Below are positions 24,598-34,647 of a DNA stretch of 64,000 nucleotides, piece by piece (within the stretch, counting starts at the first letter, position 1; each line of letters begins with the position of its first letter). This DNA is from Microcoleus vaginatus HSN003 (lineage in GTDB: Bacteria; Cyanobacteriota; Cyanobacteriia; Cyanobacteriales; Microcoleaceae): positions 3,844,001 through 3,908,000 of the forward strand of contig NZ_CP031705.1 in assembly GCF_022701255.1 (NCBI RefSeq), read 5' to 3'. The translations under genes were made by a program, and so were the position numbers. A model generated the notes under the pieces. The model made no database searches and was not told where the DNA came from. It worked only from the letters and a program-made list of their open reading frames with translations.

Positions 24598-25038
24598 ATG
24601 GTAGAACTCTCCTGTAAAAGCGAATACGCAATCTTAGCTTTGCTGGAGCTTGCCGATTGCTACGAAGAAGGCGAGCCTCTGCAAATTCGTCAGATAGCGG
24701 CTCAGCAAAATATTCCCGATCGATATTTAGAGCAGTTGCTGGCTACAATGAGACGCTGCGGGCTGATTCGCAGCCAGCGAGGAGCTAAGGGAGGTTATAT
24801 CTTGGCGAGGGAACCGTGGAAAATTACACTCCTAGAAATTATCAACTGTCTCGAAGGCTCAGAGTTCGATCGCTCTGAAAAAGATTCGCCTGCTCAAACT
24901 GTAGAAAGTGCGGTGATTTGGGAAGTTTGGCAAGAAGCTCGATCGATTGCCAACTCAGTGTTGCAAAAATATACGCTACAGGATCTGTGCGAAAAGCGCA
25001 ATGGCAGACGGCAGCTCGATATCATGTATTACATCTAG
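24598..25038 (+). CDS. Rrf2-family transcriptional regulator (CymR-like context)
   Basis: 146 residues from ATG 24598; the longer frame lacks a ribosome site. MVELSCKSEYAILALLELAD, IRQIAAQQNIPDRYLEQLLA and GLIRSQRGAKGGYILAREP make the Rrf2 winged helix. The three-Cys Fe-S cluster motif of IscR/NsrR is absent (only NCLEGSEF and a later DLCEK remain), as in CymR. The next gene, 58 bp downstream on the same strand, is a cysteine synthase; CymR works with CysK in Firmicutes, so sulfur or cysteine control is a reasonable inference. Confidence 0.9.
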   Translation: MVELSCKSEYAILALLELADCYEEGEPLQIRQIAAQQNIPDRYLEQLLATMRRCGLIRSQRGAKGGYILAREPWKITLLEIINCLEGSEFDRSEKDSPAQTVESAVIWEVWQEARSIANSVLQKYTLQDLCEKRNGRRQLDIMYYI

Positions 25039-25096
25039 TTAAAATATTGCCAACTAGGAATTAACATTTACTTTCAACCACAAACTGACAAAGATT

Positions 25097-26059
25097 ATGC
25101 GTATTGCTGGCGACATTACAGAATTGGTAGGACGGACGCCTCTGGTGCAACTCAACCGCATTCCCCAAGCTGAAGGCTGCTTGGCTCGGATTGTGGTAAA
25201 ACTCGAAGGCATGAATCCGGCATCATCGGTGAAAGACCGCATCGGTGTCAGTATGGTCAATCAAGCCGAGGCAGAAGGGCTGATTACTCCAGGCAAAACG
25301 GTTTTAGTGGAACCGACTTCTGGCAATACCGGAATTGCTCTGGCAATGGTGGCGGCGGCTAAGGGCTACCAGTTGATTTTGACCATGCCTGATACGATGA
25401 GCACGGAACGCCGATCGATGCTGCGAGCTTACGGGGCCCAACTAGAACTGACTCCCGGAATTGAGGGCATGAGCGGCTGCATCCGCCGCGCTCAAGAGAT
25501 TGTAGACAAAACTCCCAATGCGTATATGTTGCAGCAGTTTCGGAATCCAGCGAACCCGCAGGTTCACCGTTCGACAACGGCTGAGGAAATTTGGGAGGAT
25601 ACAGACGGCGAGGTGGATTTCCTGATTTCCGGAGTCGGCACGGGCGGTACGATTACGGGTGTCGCAGAGGTGATTAAGTCGCGGAAACCCGGGTTTAAGG
25701 CGATCGCCGTTGAGCCGGCTAACAGTCAGGTACTCTCGGGCGGAAAGCCAGGGCCTCACAAAATTCAAGGTATCGGTGCTGGTTTTGTGCCGCCGGTGCT
25801 GAATGTGGATTCGATGGACGAAATTATAGTTGTTACGGATGACGAGTCGATCGCCTACAGCCGCCGCTTGGCCAGAGAAGAAGGACTGTTGTCCGGTATT
25901 TCCAGCGGTGCGGCACTATGTGCGGCTGTGAAAGTCGGCAAGCGCCCCGAAAATGCAGGGAAATTGATTGTAATGATTCAGCCTAGCTTCGGCGAACGCT
26001 ATCTGAGCACTCCCTTGTTCCAAGATCCAGAACTCAATATGGCGATGATCCTCAACTAG
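25097..26059 (+). CDS. cysK: Cysteine synthase (O-acetylserine sulfhydrylase)
   Basis: 320 residues, fold-type II PLP enzyme. Lys46 in [10 protein letters not shown] is the PLP Schiff-base residue. [10 protein letters not shown] binds substrate carboxylate, and [10 protein letters not shown] binds the PLP phosphate. [13 protein letters not shown] is typical of CysK. It makes L-cysteine from O-acetylserine and sulfide in the cytoplasm. It is the second gene after the Rrf2 regulator and may form an operon with it. CysM or a cystathionine beta-synthase-like role cannot be fully excluded. Confidence 0.93.
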   Translation: MRIAGDITELVGRTPLVQLNRIPQAEGCLARIVVKLEGMNPASSVKDRIGVSMVNQAEAEGLITPGKTVLVEPTSGNTGIALAMVAAAKGYQLILTMPDTMSTERRSMLRAYGAQLELTPGIEGMSGCIRRAQEIVDKTPNAYMLQQFRNPANPQVHRSTTAEEIWEDTDGEVDFLISGVGTGGTITGVAEVIKSRKPGFKAIAVEPANSQVLSGGKPGPHKIQGIGAGFVPPVLNVDSMDEIIVVTDDESIAYSRRLAREEGLLSGISSGAALCAAVKVGKRPENAGKLIVMIQPSFGERYLSTPLFQDPELNMAMILN

Positions 26060-26091
26060 GCTAGCCTCCGGCAAAGTCGCAGAAACAGAGA

Positions 26092-26116
26092 GCAGGGCGT
26101 ACACTGTACGCCCTGC
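26092..26116. terminator. Bidirectional hairpin between cysK and the phosphodiesterase gene
   Basis: GCAGGGCGTAC, ACT loop, GTACGCCCTGC: an 11-bp perfect stem between the convergent stop codons. No long T tract, so the call rests on position and symmetry. Confidence 0.65.
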
Positions 26117-26145
26117 TTGCATTTGTGGCGACGATAATGCAAAGC

Positions 26146-27801
26146 CTACAAACTCACGCCTCTTAGAGAGTCTACACTTGAGAAAGGATAAAGCCGCGTC
26201 GCTGCATTAAAAGCTGTATCGGGAAAATCGCTAAACACACCGTCTACACCTAAGCGGTAAAATTGTTCGTACTCCAAAGCTGGATTACCGCCATACTCGG
26301 AAGCCAAAAAAGTAGGAGATTCATTGCGGAAAGTGTAAGGGTGAACTAATAAGCCAGCCTGGTGAGCATCGGTTATTAAACTATTAGCCGGCTGTAATTT
26401 CTTATCTGCACCTTCGACAACTATTGTCCGCTTCCCAGGCCCTATTCCGTCCGCATAGGTTTTGATTTCTGCCAACCCTTGGGTTGTCATTAAATCGCGG
26501 TAGGTACGGCGATCGCCACTCACTACAAAATCATAAGGTTTTGCTCCAAAGTCACCCATTAGCTGCACCAGCGGCAAGTCTGTCAAGCGATTTAACTCTT
26601 GGAGATTCCCCACTTCAAAGGATTGGATAAACACAGGATCTGTGCGTTTGGTATATCCATTAGCAGACAGCACTTGCACTAACGGCTGCTCTAAAGGCAA
26701 ATTAACTGACTTAAAATAAGTCGGGTGTTTTGTCTCTGGATAAATTCCAACAGTCCGTCCTTTTTCGGCGCTTTTGCGCTTAGCTAAATCGATTACTTCT
26801 TGAAGTGTAGGAACCTGAAATTGACCGTCAAATTCTGTCCCCCGCAACTCTGGCACCCGTTCTCGCGCCCGCAAACTTTTTATTTCTGCTAAAGTCAAAT
26901 CTTCTGTAAACCAACCTTCTACTTCTTGACCGTCAATTGTCTTTTTGCGTTTGCGATCGGCAAATTCCGGTCGTTTGGCAATATCAGTCGTCCCCGAAAT
27001 TTCATTTTCGTGGCGGGCAACTAACACTCCATCTTTAGTGGAAACTAAGTCGGGTTCAATGAAGTCTGCACCCATCTCGATAGCCAATTCGTAGGCAGCT
27101 AGGGTATGTTCAGGACGGTAGCCGCTTGCGCCGCGATGTCCGATAATTAAAGGGCGGCGGGGTAGTTCAACAAAATTGTTTTGGTTAATAGCTTGTGCTC
27201 CATTTATCGTTGCCAACAATGTGCCGTCTCGGAGGCTAATGGCTGTATTTGTCGCGGTGCTACTAATCAACAAATCCGAGAATTGAAATTGACTTTCCAA
27301 AGTCAAGCTATCGCCCGCTCCAAAATCAGTAATAATATCACCACCCTGAGTGCTACGCAACAAAAACGTATCATTTCCCACACCGCCAGTGAGAGTATCT
27401 AAACCTTTGTCTCCACTGAGAAAATCGTTACCCTCTCCGCCTAGCAATATATCATCACCTTGACCGCCAATTAGGGTGTCATTTCCGCCAACACCAGAGA
27501 GTGAATCATTACCAGAATTCCCATTAATTTGCTCTGAATCAACACTTCCCACAATATTGTCGTTACCGCTGAGCGCCGAAATCCCGCCCAGTATTCCTTT
27601 GAGCGAGCCAGGAGTAACGGTGAAATTTTCATCGCTATTTGTCAGCACAAAAGACTCAGATTGTAGCACTGAAACTGTGCGAACAGCTTGAATCTCCTTG
27701 TCTTCTGATAAAGGTAGAGCGGTATCCTTGAGGTTGCTGTCGATCGCTGGAACTCCACCCTCAAGGTTGGAAGCATGGATAATTTGCAGTTTAAGTGCCA
27801 T
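26146..27801 (-). CDS. Glycerophosphodiester phosphodiesterase with N-terminal RTX repeats
   Basis: 551 residues. Residues about 80-150 hold GGxGxDxxx calcium-binding repeats ([40 protein letters not shown]). From about residue 215 lies a GDPD domain: [49 protein letters not shown]. The enzyme cleaves glycerophosphodiesters to glycerol-3-phosphate. No Sec signal peptide; RTX repeats point to type I secretion, although these usually sit at the C-terminus. Extracellular phosphate scavenging is likely, in keeping with the pst operon. Confidence 0.92.
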   Translation of the reverse strand: MALKLQIIHASNLEGGVPAIDSNLKDTALPLSEDKEIQAVRTVSVLQSESFVLTNSDENFTVTPGSLKGILGGISALSGNDNIVGSVDSEQINGNSGNDSLSGVGGNDTLIGGQGDDILLGGEGNDFLSGDKGLDTLTGGVGNDTFLLRSTQGGDIITDFGAGDSLTLESQFQFSDLLISSTATNTAISLRDGTLLATINGAQAINQNNFVELPRRPLIIGHRGASGYRPEHTLAAYELAIEMGADFIEPDLVSTKDGVLVARHENEISGTTDIAKRPEFADRKRKKTIDGQEVEGWFTEDLTLAEIKSLRARERVPELRGTEFDGQFQVPTLQEVIDLAKRKSAEKGRTVGIYPETKHPTYFKSVNLPLEQPLVQVLSANGYTKRTDPVFIQSFEVGNLQELNRLTDLPLVQLMGDFGAKPYDFVVSGDRRTYRDLMTTQGLAEIKTYADGIGPGKRTIVVEGADKKLQPANSLITDAHQAGLLVHPYTFRNESPTFLASEYGGNPALEYEQFYRLGVDGVFSDFPDTAFNAATRLYPFSSVDSLRGVSL

Positions 27802-28302
27802 GATTTTGATTTCCCTGATTGACTCAAAGATAATTACTTTGACCTTCTGTTAAGGTCACTAAAAAACTATCACGACAAGATTAAGTAATTACTATCAATT
27901 ACTTAATTTTTAGTTATGCAACGGCAAAAAAAGTGATGAGGCGGTTTTCAACAAGCTTGAGGTACTCACCCGCACCAACACGCAATTAGCAATTTGCAAA
28001 CCGATGAGTATAACGGATTGGAAGGATGTAATATAGCAACCGCCTTGGCGGTTAATACATAGTAATAGCAGTAGGGTGTTGCTGCGGATGAGATTTCTCC
28101 TAATCGGATGAGATGATAATAGCGCCCACCCGACAAGAATTTTTCCTAACCGATTTGACGACTGCTATAATTTTAAAACTGAGGTTTTTTAGTTACACTT
28201 GACATTTTTTTATATCAAGTAAATAGCTATTGTCTTAGCAAATTCTGAAACTATTGTCAAGCACTTTTTCGCAGATTATACAGATTTCAAGGAAATAAGA
28301 GC
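27802..28302. other. AT-rich spacer between divergent genes, no gene seen
   Basis: It carries the start regions of the divergent GDPD and J-domain genes. TTGACA at 28199-28204 is a good -35 element but only weak -10 candidates follow. Short direct words (CGGATGAGAT at about 28085 and 28103) are present. I see no coding frame or RNA gene. Confidence 0.5.
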
Positions 28303-28983
28303 GTGTCTTCCGTTACCAATCACTACAAAACCCTAAAGATTAGCCCAACCGCCACACAAGCCGAGATTAAACAAGCATACCGCCGTTTAGTCAAATTATT
28401 TCATCCAGACAGCCGCAGCGACATAGCGGGTCACGAAGAGATTGTCCGCCTCAATGCAGCCTATGAAATATTAGGAGACGCTCAGCGCAGACAATCTTAC
28501 GATCGCCAATTTTCCGAGCAAACCGAACAGCAATCACCAGTCGCACCAAACGTCAGCCGCCAGCAAACACAAACAGCAAGGGACGCTGACGAACAAATGG
28601 AACAGTGGCTGATTAAAGTATACAAACCCGTCAATAAAATGCTCAACAGCATTTTGAAGCCACTTAAAAAGGAAATAGACGAGTTGTCCGCAGATCCGTT
28701 TGATGACGAACTGATAGAAAAGTTTCAACTTTATATCGAAACCAGCCGCGAGTTTCTAAAAAAAGCTCATAACTTTTTTACATCGATGCCCAATCCATCT
28801 AATGTAGCCGGAGTTGCGGCCCATCTCTACTACTGTATCAATCAAGTGGGAGACGGAATAGAAGAATTGCAGCTATTTACCCTCAATTATGACGATCGCC
28901 ACTTGCACACTGGTCAAGAACTGTTTAGAATTGCCGCTAGACTGCGGCGGGAAGCGCAGGAGGAATTAAAAATTAAAAGTTAA
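28303..28983 (+). CDS. J-domain (DnaJ-like) protein
   Basis: 226 residues, GTG start at 28303 with AAGGA about 10 nt upstream. Residues 7-70 are a J domain: HYKTLKISPTATQAEIKQAY, the HPD triad in LFHPDSRSD, and AAYEILGDAQRRQSYDRQF. The rest (residues 100-226) is helical and has no Gly/Phe or zinc region, so it is a type III J protein. It would stimulate a DnaK partner; the client is unknown. No membrane helix. Confidence 0.92.
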   Translation: MSSVTNHYKTLKISPTATQAEIKQAYRRLVKLFHPDSRSDIAGHEEIVRLNAAYEILGDAQRRQSYDRQFSEQTEQQSPVAPNVSRQQTQTARDADEQMEQWLIKVYKPVNKMLNSILKPLKKEIDELSADPFDDELIEKFQLYIETSREFLKKAHNFFTSMPNPSNVAGVAAHLYYCINQVGDGIEELQLFTLNYDDRHLHTGQELFRIAARLRREAQEELKIKS

Positions 28984-29006
28984 AAAAGCAGATTGTACCC
29001 TCTTCC

Positions 29007-29056
29007 CTCTTCCTTCTTCCCTCTTCCTTCTTCCTTCTTCCCTCTTCCCTCTTCCT
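29007..29056. repeat. Short tandem heptanucleotide repeat
   Basis: CTTCCCT/CTTCCTT units in tandem, followed by three CATCCGTTA nonamers. Similar polypurine/polypyrimidine tracts occur at about 54031-54062 and 60897-60940. Confidence 0.8.
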
Positions 29057-29112
29057 GACATCCGTTACATCCGTTACATCCGTTACAGAATCCGTTGCCG
29101 AACTTCCCTCTT

Positions 29113-30612
29113 TCAAATTCCAAAAAGAACTTGAATTCGCTTGCGAATTTTAATAAAAGGAGTTTGTCCCAGAGAGTCGCCATCTAACAACCCCAAATCT
29201 CTCAAAGCTTGCTGGCGTTCCGACAATTTTTGAGCAATCTGATCGGCTAAATTGGGTTGTTCTCTTAAAAGTTTTTGCAAATCGTGACGTTCCACCACAA
29301 ACAAAATTGCATCTTCGCTAGTTTTAACAGTCGCCGTTCTCGGAGTACCCAACAGCAAAGATATTTCCCCAAAAAACTCGCCCTCATGAAGCGTAGCAAT
29401 ATACTGACCGGCTTTTTGAGAAAGAACTTCTACAGTACCCGAAAGAATAATATAAAAAGAATCGCCAGGGTCATTTTCTTTACATACAACCTGTCCCGCT
29501 GGAAACAATTGTCGGTAGCCGTATTCAATTAACTGTCGCAGTTCTAAATCCGTACACTGTTCAAAATAAGTTACTCGCCGCAACAAATCTCGCAGCGTCC
29601 AATTATTAGGAGATTTAGGCCCTGACTTTTTATGGTCATAAACGGTGGAATTAGATTTTAGTTCTGCTGAATGTGTGGCATTCTGCGGAAAAACTTTGCC
29701 GTTGGAATTATCGTCTTTGTTATTGTGAAAAAGTTGAGTTAACTCTTGCGGGTTTCGCAGCCACAAATCCCGCTGTGGAAAGGGAATTTCGATATTTCGG
29801 TGGCGAAATTCGTAATCTATTAAAAAATTCACTGCACTTTTAATAGCATCGCTTTCCTGCGGCTGGTCAATCCAAACTAAAAGTTCAAAATTTAAAGCGT
29901 TATCTCCAAAACCGCAAAACCATACTTTAGGAGAAGGATGGGACAAGACATTCGATTCCATCCGCGCCGCAATTAACAGCGCTTCGGTAACTATTACTGG
30001 GTCTGATCCGTAAGCAACACCGACGGGGATGTGGATGCGGCATCTGGGGTCTTTGTAACTCCAGTTAATAATGTTAGTTTCGACAAACTTAATATTTGGT
30101 ATAATTACAAATAGACCGTCAATTGTTTTAATAATTGTAGAGCGGATCGAAATTGTTTCTACTGTTCCTAATAACTTGTCTATTTCAATAAAGTCTCCGA
30201 CTCTAATGTGGTGCTCGAATAGCAGGGTGAGACCGCTGATAAAGTTGCTGGCGAGATTCTGCAAGCCGAAGCCGAAACCAATGCCGACAACGCCAGCTAA
30301 GACGGTGAGAGAAGTGAGGTTGATGCCGGCACCTTGCAGGACGAATATACAGCCAAGTGTTGCTAAAATATAGCTAATTATAGTGGAAATTGCTTCTCGA
30401 CTGCCGCGATCCAATCCCATCCGAACTAGCAGGCTGCGCTTGATTCCTTCACTGATAATCTTAGCTATAATGAAGGCAAATATAGCTAAGATTATCAGTT
30501 TGACGATCGCACTGATGGATAGATTAGTGTCCCCGATATAGAATAGCGGGGTTGTCATCGCACCCCAGAAATGTTCAAAAAAGCGATCGGCTCGTGCAGT
30601 AATCGAATTCAT
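29113..30612 (-). CDS. MscS-family channel with cyclic-nucleotide-binding domain
   Basis: 499 residues. Two or three N-terminal membrane helices lead to the pore helix LTVLAGVVGIGFGFGLQNLA, SNFISGLTLLFEHHIRVGDF, the MscS signature, and the cytoplasmic beta/alpha domain. Residues about 365-490 form a cNMP-binding domain (DPGDSFYIILSGTVEVL, GEFFGEISLLLGTPRTATVK, with the phosphate-binding RTA). Channels of this type (bCNG) are gated by cyclic nucleotide rather than mainly by tension. It sits alone, convergent with the J-domain gene. Confidence 0.93.
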   Translation of the reverse strand: MNSITARADRFFEHFWGAMTTPLFYIGDTNLSISAIVKLIILAIFAFIIAKIISEGIKRSLLVRMGLDRGSREAISTIISYILATLGCIFVLQGAGINLTSLTVLAGVVGIGFGFGLQNLASNFISGLTLLFEHHIRVGDFIEIDKLLGTVETISIRSTIIKTIDGLFVIIPNIKFVETNIINWSYKDPRCRIHIPVGVAYGSDPVIVTEALLIAARMESNVLSHPSPKVWFCGFGDNALNFELLVWIDQPQESDAIKSAVNFLIDYEFRHRNIEIPFPQRDLWLRNPQELTQLFHNNKDDNSNGKVFPQNATHSAELKSNSTVYDHKKSGPKSPNNWTLRDLLRRVTYFEQCTDLELRQLIEYGYRQLFPAGQVVCKENDPGDSFYIILSGTVEVLSQKAGQYIATLHEGEFFGEISLLLGTPRTATVKTSEDAILFVVERHDLQKLLREQPNLADQIAQKLSERQQALRDLGLLDGDSLGQTPFIKIRKRIQVLFGI

Positions 30613-31053
30613 TAATATTGGGTAATGGGTAATTGGTGATTAGTTTTGAGCGCAACTGAACGGCCAAGGGCTAACTATTGCAGAGCTTAGGCGAAAAACT
30701 CGAACGGTGCAGTGCTCTGTGTTGCAAAAAAGGTCGATTCCCTACCCTTCGGGAACGCTTCGCGAACGGGATAGATCCGCACGCGCGTACTTTCTCAAAG
30801 GCTGGTAACTGATGGGTTAGTAACTGGTGGCGAAAAACTATTTTGTAGCGGTATTTTCTGCCGGATATCTGTGTTGTGGCGTAAAATGGGCCCTGCGGCG
30901 CGATCGAACAGCGACTTGTGGCCAATATTTGGAAAATTGGTAGAAATTCATGTACAGCACCCTCAAATAATCGAAAAATTCCAGCAAAAATTAGTTTATC
31001 CTTAAGAAGTAAGTCCTTTACAGAACTTAACAAGCTTACCCTACTTGACTTTT
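30613..31053. other. Spacer between divergent genes, contains a dispersed repeat
   Basis: CCTTCGGGAACGCTTCGCGAA at about 30746-30766 is a repeat word common in cyanobacterial spacers and able to fold. Overlapping short frames show no family features, so I see no gene. Confidence 0.5.
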
Positions 31054-31926
31054 ATGCAGTGCATCATCAATCGTCGGGCACAGTTTTCGGCGAGTCACCG
31101 GTACTGGCTACCGGAGTTAAGCGAAGCCGAGAACTTTGAGCGGTTTGGCCCAACTGCCCGCGCACCGGGACACGGACACAATTACGTCCTTTACGTTTCC
31201 ATGATAGGCGAACTCGACGACTACGGCATGGTGCTCAACCTGTCTGATGTCAAGCACGTCATCAAGCGGGAAGTTATCAAGGATCTCGATTTTTCCTACC
31301 TTAACGAAGCGTGGCCGGAATTTGAGCAGACTCTGCCAACTACGGAAAACATAGCACGGCAAATTTGGCTGCGGCTAGCCCCTCATTTACCTTTGAAAAA
31401 AATTCAATTGTTTGAACACCCCGAACTTTGGGCGGAATATTTAGGAAACGGAATGGAAGCTTATCTAACTCTGTCCACTCATTTTAGCGCGGCCCATCGG
31501 TTGGCTCGTCCCGATTTGAGTTTTGAAGAAAACTCGGAAATTTATGGCAAATGTGCTCGTCCCAACGGTCACGGTCACAACTATCATTTAGAGGTGACTG
31601 TTAAAGGGGAAATTGATGCGCGGACTGGCATGATTGCTGATTTGGGAGCTTTACAAAAAGCGGTTGACGATTATGTTGTTGAACCGTTCGATCACACTTT
31701 TTTAAATAAGGATATTGCTTATTTTGAGAACGTTGTGCCGACTGCGGAGAATATTGCTGTTCGGATCGGGCAATTATTGCGATCGCCCGTTCGGGAATTG
31801 GGCGCAGAGTTGCACAAGATTAAGCTGATTGAAAGCCCTAATAATAGCTGTGAAATTTTGGGCGCTGATTTAGAGGAAGTGGCGGCACAAAGTCAGCAGC
31901 CGGAAGCAGTTTTAGCTGGGGTTTAG
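31054..31926 (+). CDS. Tandem two-domain 6-pyruvoyl-tetrahydropterin synthase/QueD-like protein
   Basis: 290 residues, about twice the family length. The domain repeats: residues 1-135 (RAQFSASHRYWLPE, APGHGHNYVLYVSMIGELDD) and 140-275 (THFSAAHRLARPD, GKCARPNGHGHNYHLEVTVKG, FDHTFLN, PTAENIAVRIG). Both keep zinc-binding His residues. Only the second has the catalytic Cys (GKCARPN); the first has Thr there (GPTARAP). Products could be pteridines or, as QueD, a deazaguanine precursor. The ATG at 31054 is preferred to the TTG at 31045. Confidence 0.9.
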   Translation: MQCIINRRAQFSASHRYWLPELSEAENFERFGPTARAPGHGHNYVLYVSMIGELDDYGMVLNLSDVKHVIKREVIKDLDFSYLNEAWPEFEQTLPTTENIARQIWLRLAPHLPLKKIQLFEHPELWAEYLGNGMEAYLTLSTHFSAAHRLARPDLSFEENSEIYGKCARPNGHGHNYHLEVTVKGEIDARTGMIADLGALQKAVDDYVVEPFDHTFLNKDIAYFENVVPTAENIAVRIGQLLRSPVRELGAELHKIKLIESPNNSCEILGADLEEVAAQSQQPEAVLAGV

Positions 31927-32241
31927 AGTTAAAAATCGGGTCGGTTGGGGCGGGTTCACCCGGAGAGTTGGCTAATTGTGCAGATTGGTGAAGCCACCCC
32001 TACCAGCCTAATGATGATTCCGAGAGTTATCCAACCGCATGAGGCGCGAGAATATATTCTTTCACCAAAGTTCCCCAGCCAGAATTATTGGCACTTTTCC
32101 TGAAAAGTCAGGCTGCGGGCGTATTTTGGAGATAGTAAGTCAGCATTCCTCATGTCAGCTATTCTAACTGCTGAGACTATGAGGTCGATCGCCTGATCGC
32201 TGACAACCAAGCACTAATTTCTCCTAAATGAGTTGACGTTT
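31927..32241. other. Spacer, nothing identified
   Basis: No frame, hairpin or repeat stands out in this 315-bp gap. GGAG-like words are absent before the downstream ATG. Confidence 0.5.
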
Positions 32242-34392
32242 ATGCGCGTCTCTAATCTAGCTCTCTTGACTCTGGCTGCCCTCGCATCCCACAATTTAAC
32301 TGCTAATACTAGCGCCAATCCTGCTGCACATCCTATTGATACTCAGACACCGCAGGCTAGCAACTTTGTTGATGCGGTAAATAATACTGAATCGCGTCGG
32401 GCTGAGTCAATTAGCGAGCCTGAGACGATCGCCCACGAACAATTTTCCCCCAATATTACCGCATCGCGTCGGGCTGAGTCAATTAGCGAGCCTGAGACGA
32501 TCGCCCACGAACAATTTTCCCCGCGAATTGCTGTCAAATCGCCGACTGGTTTGCTGGTAGCGGCCGCTCAACCAGATTTATCGGCTGGTGCAAAAACCAA
32601 GGCGAATACTCCTGCTGCATCCGGCGATGAACTAACAAAATCTTTACAAGAAACCTGGCTGGCTAAATTAATCGAAACCGGGGTTGAAAGCAATCCTCAA
32701 GTTCGCGAGGTTTTCGCTTTTATCTCCCCGTCTAGTGGCAGTGCTGAATCGGGATATGGTTTTAATAGTACCATAACTCTGCTCAATATTTTGCTAATTC
32801 TTGGTACTGTATTTCCACCAGTGACAATCGCCTTTTTTTGGATGATGCGACGGCTGATCATCAAACACTTGGTTGCTGATGCCAATAAACGATTACAGGG
32901 CATTGGTGTATTGGAATCAGAACTCATAAATTCTAGCCAACTGACTCAAAAGTTGAGGGCTGAATTAGAAGCGCAAATGGGTGCCGCTAAACAATCGATA
33001 GACTTTTTAACTAGAGAAACTGAACTTTCCAAGTCTTCCGTCGAGCAAATTGAGACTCTCAAATCTCAATTTATTATGCACCTGCAAGTTTTGCTGAGAG
33101 AAGTTGACGATAAAAAATCTCAAATTGTTCAAGAAATTTCCCAAGTTCCCGCAGTTGTTGCCCAAGAAGCTCTCAAAGTCGCCCCTCAACCCCCATTAAA
33201 CAATCCCCAAAATTCGCAAACTGCACCTGCTAGCGACGAAAAGTTGATTGCTGATGATTATATCAAGCAAGCCGAAGGCCTTTATTTTCAAGGCAATTAT
33301 GAGGAGGCATTAGTCTGCTTGGAAAAAGCTGTTTTAGCTAATAATAATTTGGATGAGGCGTGGTATTGGCGCGGAAATGTGTTAATAAGATTGCAGCGCC
33401 CGGAAGAAGCACTCGCCTGTTACGACCAAGCACTATCGATTAAACCAGATAACTACGAAGTGTGGTATAATAAAGCGTATTTGCTGGGCAAACTCCACAG
33501 GTACGAAGAGGCGATCGCCTGTTACGAGCGAGCAAGTTTGAGCGAATCCCGAAAATACGGTTGTTGGCACAGTATAGCGGCTTTGTTGGCTAAATTGCAG
33601 CATTACGAAGAAGCGATCGCCAGTTACGATCGCGCCCTCGCTATCAAAGCAACCGACAGCGAAATTTGGCACAACCGAGGTGCGATGCTGGCAAAAATAC
33701 AGCAGCACGCAGCAGCAGTTGATTCTTACGATCGCGCTCTTGAACTCAATCCCAAGAGATACGAAACTTGGTACAATCGAGGCAATATGCTGTGGAGACT
33801 GCTCCGCTACAGCGATGCTATTGATTCTTACGATCGGGCGATCGGCATCCGATCCGACAAATACGAAGTTTGGTACAATAGAGCGGCTGTGCTCGGAAAA
33901 ATGCAGCGATATCAAGAATCGATCGAATCCTACGACAAAGCAATCGCCCTTAAACCGCAGGATTTTGAAGTGTGGCACAACCGAGGCGCAGCTTTCGACA
34001 AACTCTCGCAGCACGAAGCAGCAATTGCCTCTTACGAATCAGCAATTACCCTTAATTCCGAGTGTTACGAAGCTTGGTTTGGTAAAGGCGAATCTTTGGC
34101 AAAATTGCAGCGCCATGAAGAAGCGATCGCAGCTTATGAAAAAGCGATTGCTATTAAGCCCGACTCCTACGATGCTTGGCGTCATCTGGGGATAGCCTTG
34201 TCTGAATTAAAGCGGTATGAGGAAGCAATGGCAGCTTATGATCGAGCTATTGCCATCAAACCAGAAAATGCCGAAGCTTGGCGCGATAGAGGTGCAATTG
34301 TATCAGAATTAAAGCAGGATACAGAAGGATTTACTGCCAGGGAAAAAGATACTCAGAAACAGCCACAATCCGAGGAATCTTCGGACAGTTAG
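32242..34392 (+). CDS. Membrane-anchored TPR protein
   Basis: 716 residues. An N-terminal hydrophobic stretch (LALLTLAALASHNL) looks like a signal peptide. A linker holds two copies of a 20-residue unit (ASRRAESISEPETIAHEQFS type). Then follow a membrane helix (LLNILLILGTVFPPVTIAFF), a coiled coil (QKLRAELEAQMGAAKQSIDF) and, from about residue 335, some eleven 34-residue TPRs (EEAIACYERAL, YEVWYNRAA). TPRs serve as protein-binding scaffolds. The partner is unknown. Confidence 0.88.
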   Translation: MRVSNLALLTLAALASHNLTANTSANPAAHPIDTQTPQASNFVDAVNNTESRRAESISEPETIAHEQFSPNITASRRAESISEPETIAHEQFSPRIAVKSPTGLLVAAAQPDLSAGAKTKANTPAASGDELTKSLQETWLAKLIETGVESNPQVREVFAFISPSSGSAESGYGFNSTITLLNILLILGTVFPPVTIAFFWMMRRLIIKHLVADANKRLQGIGVLESELINSSQLTQKLRAELEAQMGAAKQSIDFLTRETELSKSSVEQIETLKSQFIMHLQVLLREVDDKKSQIVQEISQVPAVVAQEALKVAPQPPLNNPQNSQTAPASDEKLIADDYIKQAEGLYFQGNYEEALVCLEKAVLANNNLDEAWYWRGNVLIRLQRPEEALACYDQALSIKPDNYEVWYNKAYLLGKLHRYEEAIACYERASLSESRKYGCWHSIAALLAKLQHYEEAIASYDRALAIKATDSEIWHNRGAMLAKIQQHAAAVDSYDRALELNPKRYETWYNRGNMLWRLLRYSDAIDSYDRAIGIRSDKYEVWYNRAAVLGKMQRYQESIESYDKAIALKPQDFEVWHNRGAAFDKLSQHEAAIASYESAITLNSECYEAWFGKGESLAKLQRHEEAIAAYEKAIAIKPDSYDAWRHLGIALSELKRYEEAMAAYDRAIAIKPENAEAWRDRGAIVSELKQDTEGFTAREKDTQKQPQSEESSDS
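32391..32522 (+). repeat. Identical 60-bp direct repeat inside the TPR gene
   Basis: 32391-32450 and 32463-32522 are identical, with a 72-bp (24-codon) offset, so the reading frame is kept. Complete identity suggests a recent duplication. Confidence 0.85.
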
Positions 34393-34432
34393 TTATATCA
34401 AATCCGTTAGCATCGGAATAGTAAATTCGAGT

Positions 34433-34484
34433 TCACTGTTCACTGTTGACGGGTGACTGTTCACTGTCAACCGTCAACCGTCAA
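34433..34484. repeat. Short CTGTTCACTGT / CCGTCAAC repeats
   Basis: GTTCACTGT occurs three times, and GTTGACGG (34444-34451) is complementary to CCGTCAAC, which is repeated twice (about 34469-34484). Foldable spacer DNA after the TPR gene; possibly a transcript end. Confidence 0.55.
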
Positions 34485-34647
34485 CATCATTCCGGTGTAA
34501 CCGGAAATGATATTAGGTGTAACCTACACCGCTACCTGTACACCCAAACTTTCTTGTTAGTAATTGTGCGCTGTGATGCGCCATCGCAGAGACCCCGCGA
34601 TTGCCCATCACAGCGCACACTCATGGATGAAGATACCCGACATTATA

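Noticed and set aside
29007..29056. Tandem repeats as CRISPR
   Set aside because: Heptamers without spacers.
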